In this document: positions 40,661 to 49,100 of the stretch, in pieces
How positions within the stretch are numbered: position 1 is the stretch's first letter
Layout of the letters: each line of letters begins with the position of its first letter
Source: CAYPXN01 sp964470915
Lineage (GTDB): Bacteria; UBA10199; JADFYH01
Assembly: GCA_964470915.1 (NCBI GenBank)
Contig: CAYYEM010000003.1
Coordinates: 1 to 64,000, forward strand
Direction: 5' to 3'
DNA: 64,000 nt
Translations under genes and position numbers: made by a program
The notes under the pieces: generated by a model
What the model saw: only the letters and a program-made list of their open reading frames with translations
Database searches by the model: none
What the model was told of the DNA's origin: nothing

Positions 40661-42280
40661 GTGCGAACTAATACTCCGTTTATTCATTCTGCTTTTTATT
40701 TAAATTCCTCTGAGGGGCGTGATCGCTTATTAATGAGTCATTCCCAAATCCAAAGGGATGCAACTTGGGAAACTTTCACAAACGAAGCGACTCAGCCTTT
40801 AGGAATTGTAGCGATGACAGGGGCTGGATTTGCCTTCAAAGCTTCTAATATTTTTCTTTCACATTATGCTTCTCCACTTTTAAATCAGAGTGGATTGCTC
40901 ATTCGAATTTTGGCTCGTGGAGGAATTAGAAGTTCTGCTCTTGCTTGCGAAGTAGCTACTTATCGTGCGATTTCTCAAGGATTTTCCCAAGTATTTCGTA
41001 GTAGAGAATTTGCCACTGATTTTTTAAGTTTTGGAATTCTCAAATGCTTCGGAGCAATAGCTCAAGGCCAAAATGTTTTACTGACCCATTTTTCACAAAG
41101 TGCCGGAATGGTTACGGGGCACAATTTGGCTTATGGACTAGGTCTTGCTACCCGTCCCCAGGGAAATTTAATCGAACAATTTACCCATGCAGAAGCTACG
41201 AACCTCAAGTTGCTTTTAGGAATGAGTTTCGTGAATGGTTTTGCGCCTGGCTTATCAAGATTTGAAAGAAGACTGGATTTAGATACATCCTTTATTTCTG
41301 CCAGGAGGAATCCTGGCTACTCATTGAGCAGAGTTGCCTTGCTCCGAATGGCCAGTGAAGTCAATTCACTTGCTGTCATTGACTCTTGGCGCGAGCGCTA
41401 TGAAGCAGAATTAGAGCATCTTAGTACTTCAGAGACTCCTTATCAAAGGATTGCAGCGGACACCCTCTATATTTTAAACAAGCGAGATATTGAACAAACT
41501 GATTATTTAAACCGTGCTTCAGAAGCGATACGGGTTTATGAGCAAAGAAAATTTGAGATTGGTCAAGCATTGTTGAGCGCCTACCGTGGGGTATTACCAC
41601 AGGTAAGAGGACTTTTTACTTATTTGAGAGCTGAAGATAGAGAAAACAGAATTGTGGAGACTATTTGGGGAGAGAAAGATCCGAGTAAAATTCCTTGTAA
41701 ACTGCTTGATCGGCAATGGTTGAGCATGGGGCCTTTTACAGATATTGTGCGGGGTAAATTAATTCTCAGAAATCCTTATGATGCCCCTTGGGTTATGGAA
41801 ACTATTGAGGGCTACTCCGACAGAGTTTTTAAAGTAAGAAGAGAACGGAATGAACGAGGAGATTTAACTAATCGGCTGGATCAAGAGCCCTTTGATAGAT
41901 TGTTGAACGGATATAATCGTGGTGCAAGGCATTTTGCATTGAGAAGAATGAAAACGATTTTTGATCTTCAAAGTCCAGAGGGGGGGTACTTTCCTTTTGA
42001 GTTGCAGATTCTATCGCGCTATTTTGAACGATGGGGAGAAATTCAGCGGCGCCTCGTCAAAGATAATAAAATTTCTTCACCTGAAGAAAGGGAAGTATTA
42101 GATGTCTATTGTAACAATGTAGCAGAATGGCTCGCTCAAATTGAACAGAGAGGCGTTCCAAGGGCTGTCCCTCGTTTTGAAGGTTTGAACTTATATCATT
42201 TATTTCCCGAGCATTTATTAAACAGCCTTAACGCCATGGAAGCTTTTGTAGAAGAGGTAGAAATGGAAAATTCTTTATAA
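40661..42280 (+). CDS. unknown protein with possible RelA/SpoT-like domain (candidate effector)
   Basis: 539 residues. The N-terminal half (1-200) is Ala/Gly/Ser-rich and mildly hydrophobic (QPLGIVAMTGAGFAFKASNI) without a Sec signal. The C-terminal half shows, in order, FTDIVRGKLIL (about 359-369), a GYNRGARHFALRR segment (about 416-428) and PFELQILSRYFERWGEIQRR (about 445-464). This matches the spacing pattern of RelA/SpoT nucleotidyltransferase folds (DI-G-R, GYRSLH, EIQ-RT---W--LEH), but the key residues are degenerate. GTG start with SD AGGTGAG. Monocistronic, next to T3S genes. Function not known. Confidence 0.55.
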   Translation: MRTNTPFIHSAFYLNSSEGRDRLLMSHSQIQRDATWETFTNEATQPLGIVAMTGAGFAFKASNIFLSHYASPLLNQSGLLIRILARGGIRSSALACEVATYRAISQGFSQVFRSREFATDFLSFGILKCFGAIAQGQNVLLTHFSQSAGMVTGHNLAYGLGLATRPQGNLIEQFTHAEATNLKLLLGMSFVNGFAPGLSRFERRLDLDTSFISARRNPGYSLSRVALLRMASEVNSLAVIDSWRERYEAELEHLSTSETPYQRIAADTLYILNKRDIEQTDYLNRASEAIRVYEQRKFEIGQALLSAYRGVLPQVRGLFTYLRAEDRENRIVETIWGEKDPSKIPCKLLDRQWLSMGPFTDIVRGKLILRNPYDAPWVMETIEGYSDRVFKVRRERNERGDLTNRLDQEPFDRLLNGYNRGARHFALRRMKTIFDLQSPEGGYFPFELQILSRYFERWGEIQRRLVKDNKISSPEEREVLDVYCNNVAEWLAQIEQRGVPRAVPRFEGLNLYHLFPEHLLNSLNAMEAFVEEVEMENSL

Positions 42281-42284
42281 GTTT

Positions 42285-42596
42285 TTATTTAGACAATAGC
42301 TTTTGAGCCCATTCGTAGAGTAAATTAACGGCTAGGTTTTCGATTAAAGTTAATAAAATCAAGACAAGTAGAGGGGTAAAATCAATTCCAGTTCTTAACA
42401 GGGCTTTTGGAAGCAGTTTGCGTACACGCCAAAAAACAGGTTCTGTCGCTTGTCTGAGAAATCGAACAATAGGGTTGTAAGGATCGGCTCCCACCCAAGA
42501 AATGATGACAGAGCCAGCAATGATAAAAGTATAAATATTAGCCAACAATTGAATGACTTTTGCGAAAGAAATGATGAGATAGCCGAGTGTATGCAT
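42285..42596 (-). CDS. YggT family membrane protein
   Basis: 103 residues with two YggT membrane segments (FAKVIQLLANIYTFIIAGSV and DFTPLLVLILLTLIENLAVN) around the family motif PYNPIVRFLRQATEPVFWRV. Proposed roles include osmotic or cell-division-linked membrane functions. Downstream of proC by 1 bp, in the common yggS-proC-yggT order. Confidence 0.92.
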   Translation of the reverse strand: MHTLGYLIISFAKVIQLLANIYTFIIAGSVIISWVGADPYNPIVRFLRQATEPVFWRVRKLLPKALLRTGIDFTPLLVLILLTLIENLAVNLLYEWAQKLLSK

Positions 42597-42597
42597 A

Positions 42598-43416
42598 TTA
42601 TTTTTTAAGTTCGTTTCGTATTTCTTGAGATCGTTTTGTAGCGGCTGCTACTGTCTGTTGAATGATTTGATCAAAATTTTTCTTTTTCATGATTGTGAGT
42701 CCTGCCAGGGTAGTTCCTTTCTTGGAGGTGACGAGTGGAATAAGTTGTTCAGGAGTTTGACCACTTTGTTTTAAAGTATGAGCTGCACCTAAAAGAGTTT
42801 GTAAAGTGAGCTGATAAGATTGTTCTTTAGACAGACCTTGCTGAATTCCTGCATGGCTGAGAGCTTTGGCAAATTGGTAGACATAAGCAGGTCCCGAACC
42901 TGAGAGGCCTGTGACAGCATCTAAATCATTTTCCTTTTTGACCCATAAAAACTCTCCGGCACCTTCAAAAACTTGTTCTGCTTTTTTTCTCTCGGCAACT
43001 GAGATGTTTTTTCCCCATAAAGCCGTGATTCCTTCCCCTATGAGTGCAGGGTTGTTGGGCATGCTACGAATGATTTTACAAGATTTTGGAAGTAGTTTGG
43101 CGAGGGTAGAACAATCAATGCCTGCTGCAATCGAAATGACCAGGTGTTTTTTAAAATAAGCCTTTAAAGGCTCGAGCGCATTTTTTAAATCTTGGGGTTT
43201 GGTCGCTAAAATGACAATGTTTGATTTTTCAAGGAGTTCAGAAGATGTTTTGCAGGTTTTTATTTTGAGTTGTGAAGCAAGTTTTTTAAGTTTTTTAGCA
43301 TCAAGATCATAGGCAAACAGATGAGAGGCGTTGATCGTTTTGAGAAGTCCCCGGATTAGCGCTTGAGCCATATTGCCAGCGCCTAGGAAACCAATTTTTA
43401 TATTTTTGTGATTCAT
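42598..43416 (-). CDS. proC: pyrroline-5-carboxylate reductase
   Basis: Last step of proline synthesis, NAD(P)H-dependent. Seen: Rossmann motif IGFLGAGNMAQALIRGLL, ILATKPQDL, IRSMPNNPALIGEGITAL, and the C-terminal VTGLSGSGPAYVYQFAKAL with TSKKGTTLAGL. Its 272 residues are normal. Its ATG overlaps the yggS stop by 4 bases (ATGA), so the two are translationally coupled. Confidence 0.97.
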   Translation of the reverse strand: MNHKNIKIGFLGAGNMAQALIRGLLKTINASHLFAYDLDAKKLKKLASQLKIKTCKTSSELLEKSNIVILATKPQDLKNALEPLKAYFKKHLVISIAAGIDCSTLAKLLPKSCKIIRSMPNNPALIGEGITALWGKNISVAERKKAEQVFEGAGEFLWVKKENDLDAVTGLSGSGPAYVYQFAKALSHAGIQQGLSKEQSYQLTLQTLLGAAHTLKQSGQTPEQLIPLVTSKKGTTLAGLTIMKKKNFDQIIQQTVAAATKRSQEIRNELKK

Positions 43417-44096
43417 TTGAACATTGCCCTGCCTATTCTTAAATAAGTTGAACCTTCTTCAGCTGCTACTAAATAATCATTCGACATGCCCATGGAGAGT
43501 TCCGTGAGGGGTTTTTTATAAACATTTTTTTGGTTAAATTCAAAAAGAATTTCACGAAGATGTTTATAGTAAGGTCTTGAGTCTTCAGGATCTTCAACCA
43601 GTGGAGGGAAAAGCATAAAACCTTGGAGTTCCAGGTGACTGAAATCCCGCATTTTTTCAACAAAACTTCTTAGCTCTTTTTCTGCCACACCCGCTTTAGT
43701 GGCTTCATGCGCAAGATCGACTTCAATTAACACGCGAGAAATGACATTTCTCTTTTTGGATTCTTCTTCCATTTTAAGAGCCAGATCCCAGCGATCAAGT
43801 GAATGAAAGAGCGCAATATTCTGTAAAAGATACTTGAGTTTATTGCTTTGCAGTCGACCGATGAAATGCCATTCGATATTTGCATCTGATAATTGTTCTT
43901 TCTTTTCTCTCCATTCCTGAACGTAATTTTCTCCAAATCTATTTTGACCTAATACTAGTAGCTCGCTTAAGTTGTTTGAGTTTTGTCCTTTGCTGACCAC
44001 CAAAATTTTTGCGCTCGAAGGGGGGCGACCAGAGTTTTTAAGACAAACTTCAAGTTCAGACTGGATTCGTCGGTAATTTTCAGAAATCAGGCCCAT
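43413..44096 (-). CDS. yggS: pyridoxal-phosphate homeostasis protein (YggS/PLPBP)
   Basis: PLP-binding protein without known catalytic reaction that balances vitamin B6 and amino acid pools. Seen: the PLP lysine region ILVVSKGQ (about residue 35), FGENYVQEWREKKEQL, IEWHFIGRLQSNKLKYLL, VLIEVDLAHEATKAGV and SMGMSNDYLVAAEEGSTYLR. 227 residues. First gene of yggS-proC-yggT. Confidence 0.96.
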   Translation of the reverse strand: MGLISENYRRIQSELEVCLKNSGRPPSSAKILVVSKGQNSNNLSELLVLGQNRFGENYVQEWREKKEQLSDANIEWHFIGRLQSNKLKYLLQNIALFHSLDRWDLALKMEEESKKRNVISRVLIEVDLAHEATKAGVAEKELRSFVEKMRDFSHLELQGFMLFPPLVEDPEDSRPYYKHLREILFEFNQKNVYKKPLTELSMGMSNDYLVAAEEGSTYLRIGRAMFK

Positions 44097-44218
44097 GACT
44101 CTGATGTAATGATCTTAAAGATTAAAGTCAAAGCTCTTTCTGTTTACTTGATTTCGTGAGAGCCTTATGCTTCCATGTGCTTCAATTTATGATGGGGAAT
44201 TTTATTTTTTTGAAAAAT

Positions 44219-44746
44219 ATGAGATATTTTATTTTTGTTTTACTTTGCTTGCTTCCCGCTTGTTTTTTAAGAGGGCCTAGCAATCCGGGGAAGGTCAGAT
44301 CTTATGCTCCAGGCATGGTGAAGACAGATAAAGGATATTATGGGGTAGGGCCATTGCCAAGCGAATGGAAACGTGGACGTGTCGGTAATTATAAAGTCTT
44401 GGTATTTTATAATGAAGCTTTTCAAAGCAGTATTGAAACAGATGCCTTTTGCGACCATTCTTTCGATGATGCTTCATTGAGTGTTTTAACCAAACATCTT
44501 CACATGGGGCTTACTAATGCCAAAACAAAAAGTGAAACGCCTTTCATGCTTGATTCACGTGGAGCCCTTCGTAGCATTACGCAGGGGACTATCGATGGGG
44601 TAGAAATGGTGATGGATTCAGTAGTCATTAAGAAAGACAATTGCTTGTTTGATTTTGTGCTCATTTCAAAACCTTCTAAATATAAATCTGCCGTTTTTGA
44701 TTTTGAAAATTTCTTTGGCGGCTTCCGCTATACCGGAGACATTTAA
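44219..44746 (+). CDS. lipoprotein of unknown function upstream of mlaE
   Basis: 175 residues from ATG 44219, chosen because it gives a compact lipoprotein signal (MRYFIFVLLCLLPAC, lipid-attachment Cys 15). Upstream in-frame codons back to 44156 would bury it. The mature part contains GVGPLPSEWKRGRVGNYKVL and two further cysteines; no known family is recognised. Its stop overlaps the mlaE start by one base (TAATG), so it is coupled to the Mla lipid-transport genes and probably acts with them in the envelope. Confidence 0.8.
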   Translation: MRYFIFVLLCLLPACFLRGPSNPGKVRSYAPGMVKTDKGYYGVGPLPSEWKRGRVGNYKVLVFYNEAFQSSIETDAFCDHSFDDASLSVLTKHLHMGLTNAKTKSETPFMLDSRGALRSITQGTIDGVEMVMDSVVIKKDNCLFDFVLISKPSKYKSAVFDFENFFGGFRYTGDI

Positions 44747-45522
44747 TGCAAGTTTTTTTTGCTAATCTGGGAGAGGGATTCATCGCTGTGATGAGTTATC
44801 TGGGTGGGCTCTGTTTTCTAACTGCTCAAACTCTCAGCTCTATCTTGAAAGAAAAATTCAACTGGAAAGAGTGTATCAATCAATTTGAAATGGTGGGGAT
44901 TAAGTCGGCCTCTCTTACCAACTTGATTGCAATTTTTACCGGAATGGTTTTGGCAGTGCAATTCATTGTGGGTTTAGAACGATTTGGTTTACAAAATTAT
45001 ACAGGGCAAATCGTGGGGATCGCGATTACACGTGAATTGGGTCCTGTATTAACCGCTGTCATGATTGCTGCAAGGGTGGGGGCAGGGATTACTGCTGAGT
45101 TAGGTTCGATGAATGTGACTGAGCAGGTTCTGGCGATTGAGGCGATGGGAGCGAATCCCATTCAAAAATTAGTGGTCCCCCGAGTTTTGGCGACAACGAT
45201 TTGTACTCCTATTTTATCAATTATTGCTGACTTTATCGGGATTTTTGGAGGCATGCTCATTACTATTTTACAAACAGGGGTGAGCAGTACTTTTTATTTG
45301 AACCAAATTACTAGTACTGTTGAATTTATGGATTTTAGTAGCGGGATCGCTAAAACATTTTTCTTCGGATTTTTTATTGGGATTATTGCTTGTTATCAAG
45401 GTTTGAATACTCACGGAGGGACTGAGGGGGTCGGAAGGGCGACCACTTTGTCGGTGGTATATGGTTGTATTTGTGTTTTCGTATCGGATTTTTTCTTAAC
45501 CAAACTTTTTTTGGTTTTTTAA
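44746..45522 (+). CDS. mlaE: MlaE-family ABC transporter permease
   Basis: Inner-membrane permease of the Mla retrograde phospholipid transport system. Seen: about five to six membrane segments, the family motifs GMVLAVQFIVGLERFGLQNY, ITRELGPVLTAVMIAARVGA, GSMNVTEQVLAIEAMGANPI and GIIACYQGLNTHGGTEGVGR. 258 residues. Followed after 8 bases by an ATG whose gene enters the assembly gap. Confidence 0.96.
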   Translation: MQVFFANLGEGFIAVMSYLGGLCFLTAQTLSSILKEKFNWKECINQFEMVGIKSASLTNLIAIFTGMVLAVQFIVGLERFGLQNYTGQIVGIAITRELGPVLTAVMIAARVGAGITAELGSMNVTEQVLAIEAMGANPIQKLVVPRVLATTICTPILSIIADFIGIFGGMLITILQTGVSSTFYLNQITSTVEFMDFSSGIAKTFFFGFFIGIIACYQGLNTHGGTEGVGRATTLSVVYGCICVFVSDFFLTKLFLVF

Positions 45523-45530
45523 GGATTTGC

Positions 45531-45690
45531 ATGCANNNNNNNNNNNNNNNNNNNNNNNNNNNNNNNNNNNNNNNNNNNNNNNNNNNNNNNNNNNNNNNNN
45601 NNNNNNNNNNNNNNNNNNNNNNNNNNNNNNNNNNNCATCGGGAATCCCCGATAAAATAGCCCAGCAGTTTATAAATGGTAATATTGGGCA
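45531..45690 (+). other. assembly gap (100 N, 45536-45635), probably hiding mlaF
   Basis: ATGCA at 45531-45535 starts a frame immediately lost in 100 N. After the gap, the frame from 45638 reads SGIPDKIAQQFINGNIGQ and stops at 45690-45692. That resembles an MlaF ATPase C-terminus (G-P-EI---QFI-G). mlaE and mlaD flank the gap and the Mla ATPase is otherwise missing, so the real gap is probably several hundred bases. Confidence 0.6.
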
Positions 45691-45805
45691 GTGAGTGAAA
45701 GCTGGACTTGTTCCAGATTTCACGAACAAGAATAGGGGTGCGGGGATGACCATCGGGAATCCCCGATAAAATAGCCCAGCAGTTTATAAATGGTAATATT
45801 GGGCA
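45636..45805 (+). repeat. 55-bp direct repeat at the gap edge
   Basis: Positions 45636-45690 and 45751-45805 are identical over 55 bp, with about 60 bp between them. Each copy encodes the same putative C-terminus followed by a stop (TGA or TAA). It could be a real duplication of the gene end or an assembly artefact at the scaffold join. Confidence 0.85.
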
Positions 45806-45823
45806 ATAAGGACCTCAATTATT

Positions 45824-46726
45824 ATGGATAAGAAAACAGTCACACAAGTTAAAGTGGGAATTTTTGTCGCCTTAGGCATCGTTTTGTGCATGGTGGTTAT
45901 TTTTATGCTCGAGGGAAAGCAGAGTTTGTTTGAAAGAAACTTCACTCTGAATGCAAAGTTTAAAGATATTAGTGGGCTGAGAGAGGGTGCTTCTGTGTTT
46001 TTGGCAGGAGTGACAGTTGGCACCGTTAGTGAAATTCAATTTCCGAAAGATTTGACTGAAAAAGTAGTCGTTGTGAAAATGAAAATAGTTTCTCGATATC
46101 GTGAACGTATTCGAGAAGATAGTGAAGCTTCTATTGTGACTCAAGGTTTGTTGGGTGATAAAGTGATCTTGGTGAAAGTTGGAACCCCTGATTCGCCAGA
46201 AGTGAAAGACGGTGCTTACCTGAAAGTAGTGAAGTCTTTTTCGGTCGATAGTATGGCGGAAGATGGTGGTGAGCTTATTGAAAACTTGAAGGAATTATCT
46301 AAAAACATGAATGGCTTGATGAAAGATATTAAAGAGAAAAAGAGTCTGTTGCATGCCTTGATCTATGATTACAAAGGTGAAGATATTATTGCAGAGATGG
46401 CTTCGATTAGTCGAACTGCCGGAAGGTTGGTTCGGGAAGTGGAGTCTGGCAAGGGAGTTTTGCATGCTCTCATCTATGACAAGGCAGATCCTCAAATGGC
46501 AAAAAATTTATCTCAAGCTCTCGGAAATATGAAAAAAACGAGCGACCATCTTTCACTTGTGACTCAGCGCATCGAAAAAGGTGAGGGGACGATTGGGGGG
46601 CTTGTGAATGATCCTACCGTTTATTACGATCTGAAAACGCTTTTAGGCAATGCAAACCGTAGCAAGCTCATGAAAGCAGTTATTCGTTACACTTTGCTTC
46701 AAAATGAAAAAGAGACCTTGCAGTAG
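45824..46726 (+). CDS. mlaD: MlaD-family MCE-domain protein
   Basis: Periplasmic lipid-binding ring subunit anchored in the inner membrane. Seen: N-terminal membrane segment (KVGIFVALGIVLCMVVIFML, about residues 11-30), MCE domain (FTLNAKFKDISGLREGASVF, VTVGTVSEIQFP, ASIVTQGLLGDKVILVKVG), then a long helical C-terminal part with repeated KSLLHALIYDYKG and KGVLHALIYDKAD segments. 300 residues. Works with MlaE and the ATPase presumed in the gap. Confidence 0.95.
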   Translation: MDKKTVTQVKVGIFVALGIVLCMVVIFMLEGKQSLFERNFTLNAKFKDISGLREGASVFLAGVTVGTVSEIQFPKDLTEKVVVVKMKIVSRYRERIREDSEASIVTQGLLGDKVILVKVGTPDSPEVKDGAYLKVVKSFSVDSMAEDGGELIENLKELSKNMNGLMKDIKEKKSLLHALIYDYKGEDIIAEMASISRTAGRLVREVESGKGVLHALIYDKADPQMAKNLSQALGNMKKTSDHLSLVTQRIEKGEGTIGGLVNDPTVYYDLKTLLGNANRSKLMKAVIRYTLLQNEKETLQ

Positions 46727-46865
46727 TTTATACTCAAGAGTATAATTTTGTTATGGGTTCTCCAACATAGAGCCTGCCTTATTTTCCGCGCTTTTTGCAA
46801 CTTGAGTTCGATCTTTCTCAAGTATTTTCTTGTAAAGTAAAATTGGGGTTATTTGTCAACCAGAT

Positions 46866-46917
46866 GGGGCTCGCGTTGAGCCCCCTTCGCCGGCAAAGCC
46901 GATGGAGCCTTCCCCTT
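46866..46917 (+). repeat. dispersed double-hairpin repeat, family A copy 2
   Basis: Same layout as 270-321: GGGGCTCGCG...GCCCCC, a TCGCCGGCAAAGCCGATGGA hairpin, and a CCTTCCCCTT end. It lies in the leader of prkA, 46 bp before its start codon, and would be in the mRNA. Confidence 0.75.
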
Positions 46918-46962
46918 AATGCCACAAGGCTAAAGGGTGGGATCAATCAAGGGAGGAATGTT

Positions 46963-49026
46963 ATGGGTTCACTGATGGAGGTTTTAAAAAATCTTCAGGA
47001 TGTAAAAAGCTATCAAGATATTACATGGCAAGGAAGTTTTGCAGAATATTTAGATTTGGTGCAATCGAATCCAAAAGTAGCAAGATCCGCATTTCAGCGG
47101 ATGTACGACATGATTATTTCTTATGGGACCGAGGAGTACAAAGAACATAAGAAAAAAATCGTGCGCTATAATTTTTTTAAAGATCCTTTTGAAAATGGAA
47201 AAGATGGAATTTACGGACTTGATCTTCACCTGATGAAGCTGGTTCATCTTTTTAAAAGTGCAGCGCGTCGTTATGGTACTGAAAAAAGAATTTTCTTGCT
47301 GCATGGCCCGGTAGGTTCATCCAAATCTACTATTGCTCGTTTGCTGAAAAAAGGGATTGAGCATTATACCCATACCCCCGAAGGTGCCTTGTATACTTTT
47401 AAGTGGGTGAGAAAAGGGCAAGATAATTTGAAAAGTATTTTTGGAAACGCAGATGAAATTGCTTGTCCGATGCATGAAGAACCTTTGCGTTTAGTGCCTG
47501 ATGAAATGAGGGAAAAAGTCTTAAGTGAAATCAATAAGAACATCAGTGAAGATGAAAAAATCAAAGTGGAAGGTGATTTATGTCCTTCATGCCGTTTTAT
47601 TTATCGTGCCTTGTTACAGCAATACAAGGGGGATTGGAGTAAACTGGTTGAGAATCACATAGAAGTAAAGCGTTTGGTGTTGAGTGAAAAAGATCGTGTA
47701 GGGATTGGGACCTTTCAGCCCAAAGATGAAAAAAATCAGGACTCCACAGAGCTTACTGGGGATATTAACTATCGAAAAATCGCAGAATATGGTTCGGAAT
47801 CTGATCCTCGTGCTTTTAACTTTGATGGAGAATTCAATATTGCCAATCGAGGTATTATAGAGTTTGTAGAAGTTTTGAAGCTCGATGTGGCTTTTCTTTA
47901 TGATTTGTTGGGAGCTTCTCAAGAACATCGCGTGAAACCGAAAAAATTTGCTCAAACAGATATCGATGAAGTGATTTTAGGTCACACCAATGAGCCTGAA
48001 TTCCGAAAATTGCAAAGTAATGAATATATGGAAGCGCTGCGGGATAGAACTGTAAAAGTTGATATTCCCTATGTGACGCGTTTGTCGGAAGAAATGAAAA
48101 TTTATCAGAAAGATTTTAATTCTGAAAAAATTAAAGGAAAACATATTGCGCCTCACACAATTGAAATGGCTGCGATGTGGGCGATTCTCACTCGTTTGGA
48201 AGATCCCAAAAAAGCCAATCTTACTCTCGCTCAAAAACTAAAGCTTTATGATGGAAAAACCATGGCGGGTTATACGGAAGATAATGTGAAAGAGCTTCGT
48301 AAAGAAGCAGTTCGAGAAGGACTGGATGGAATTTCACCTCGCTATATCCAAGATAAAATTTCTAATGCATTGGTTCGAGATAGTGAAGGTTGTGTGAATC
48401 CTTTTATGGTTTTGAATGAGTTAGAAAGCGGGCTTCGTCATCACACACTCATTAAGAATGAAGAATTACGTAAGCGCTATATCGAGCAGCTTGCGATGGT
48501 AAAAGATGAATATGAAGATACAGTCAAAAATGAAGTTCAGCGTGCCATTTGCGCGGATGAAGACGCCATTTCTCGTTTGTGTTCAAATTATATTGATAAC
48601 GTAAAGGCCTATACTCAAAAAGAAAGAGTGAGAAATAAATACACAGGTCAGGATGAAGAGCCCGATGAACGCTTGATGCGCGCGGTAGAAGAAAAAATAG
48701 ATATTCCTGATTCACGAAAAGATGATTTTCGTCGTGAAATTATGAATTACATCGGTGCTTTGTCGATTGAAGGAAAAAAGTTTGATTATAAAACCAATGA
48801 AAGGCTTCATAAAGCCTTAGAGTTGAAACTTTTTGAAGATCAAAAAGATTCCATTAAACTTACTTCTCTTGTGACGAGTGTAATGGATAAAGATACCCAA
48901 GAAAAAATCGATGTGGTGAAAAGTCGACTGATTAAAAATTACGGCTATTGCGATATTTGTGCGACGGATGTGTTGCACTTTGTGGCAAGCATTTTTGCGA
49001 GAGGAGATATTAAAGATAGGAGTTAG
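46963..49026 (+). CDS. prkA: PrkA-family serine protein kinase / AAA protein (YeaG)
   Basis: 687 residues from ATG 46963, chosen for SD GGGAGGA 5 bases before; longer in-frame sequence upstream runs through repeat family A and is not conserved-looking. Seen: N-terminal AAA part with HGPVGSSKSTIARLL (Walker A), GIIEFVEVLKLDVAFLYDLL, VILGHTNEPEF, and the C-terminal PrkA domain. PrkA/YeaG works in stress and sporulation-type responses. It stands first in the conserved prkA-yeaH-spoVR set. Confidence 0.94.
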   Translation: MGSLMEVLKNLQDVKSYQDITWQGSFAEYLDLVQSNPKVARSAFQRMYDMIISYGTEEYKEHKKKIVRYNFFKDPFENGKDGIYGLDLHLMKLVHLFKSAARRYGTEKRIFLLHGPVGSSKSTIARLLKKGIEHYTHTPEGALYTFKWVRKGQDNLKSIFGNADEIACPMHEEPLRLVPDEMREKVLSEINKNISEDEKIKVEGDLCPSCRFIYRALLQQYKGDWSKLVENHIEVKRLVLSEKDRVGIGTFQPKDEKNQDSTELTGDINYRKIAEYGSESDPRAFNFDGEFNIANRGIIEFVEVLKLDVAFLYDLLGASQEHRVKPKKFAQTDIDEVILGHTNEPEFRKLQSNEYMEALRDRTVKVDIPYVTRLSEEMKIYQKDFNSEKIKGKHIAPHTIEMAAMWAILTRLEDPKKANLTLAQKLKLYDGKTMAGYTEDNVKELRKEAVREGLDGISPRYIQDKISNALVRDSEGCVNPFMVLNELESGLRHHTLIKNEELRKRYIEQLAMVKDEYEDTVKNEVQRAICADEDAISRLCSNYIDNVKAYTQKERVRNKYTGQDEEPDERLMRAVEEKIDIPDSRKDDFRREIMNYIGALSIEGKKFDYKTNERLHKALELKLFEDQKDSIKLTSLVTSVMDKDTQEKIDVVKSRLIKNYGYCDICATDVLHFVASIFARGDIKDRS

Positions 49027-49091
49027 AGGTTAGGAGTAAGGGGTGAGGAGAAATTTCTATTCACCTCACACCTAACACCTCGCTCCTCACG
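49024..49091 (+). repeat. purine/pyrimidine inverted repeat between prkA and yeaH
   Basis: A purine-rich arm (GTTAGGAGTAAGGGGTGAGG) faces a pyrimidine-rich arm (CCTCACACCTAACACCTCGC) across about 15 bases, giving an imperfect long hairpin. It could attenuate transcription between the two genes or be a dispersed repeat; no second copy is in the window. Confidence 0.4.
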
Positions 49092-49100
49092 CTTTCTGCT

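Noticed and set aside
46795..46962. N-terminal extension of PrkA
   Set aside because: It translates repeat family A; the proper SD is at 46951-46957 before ATG 46963.
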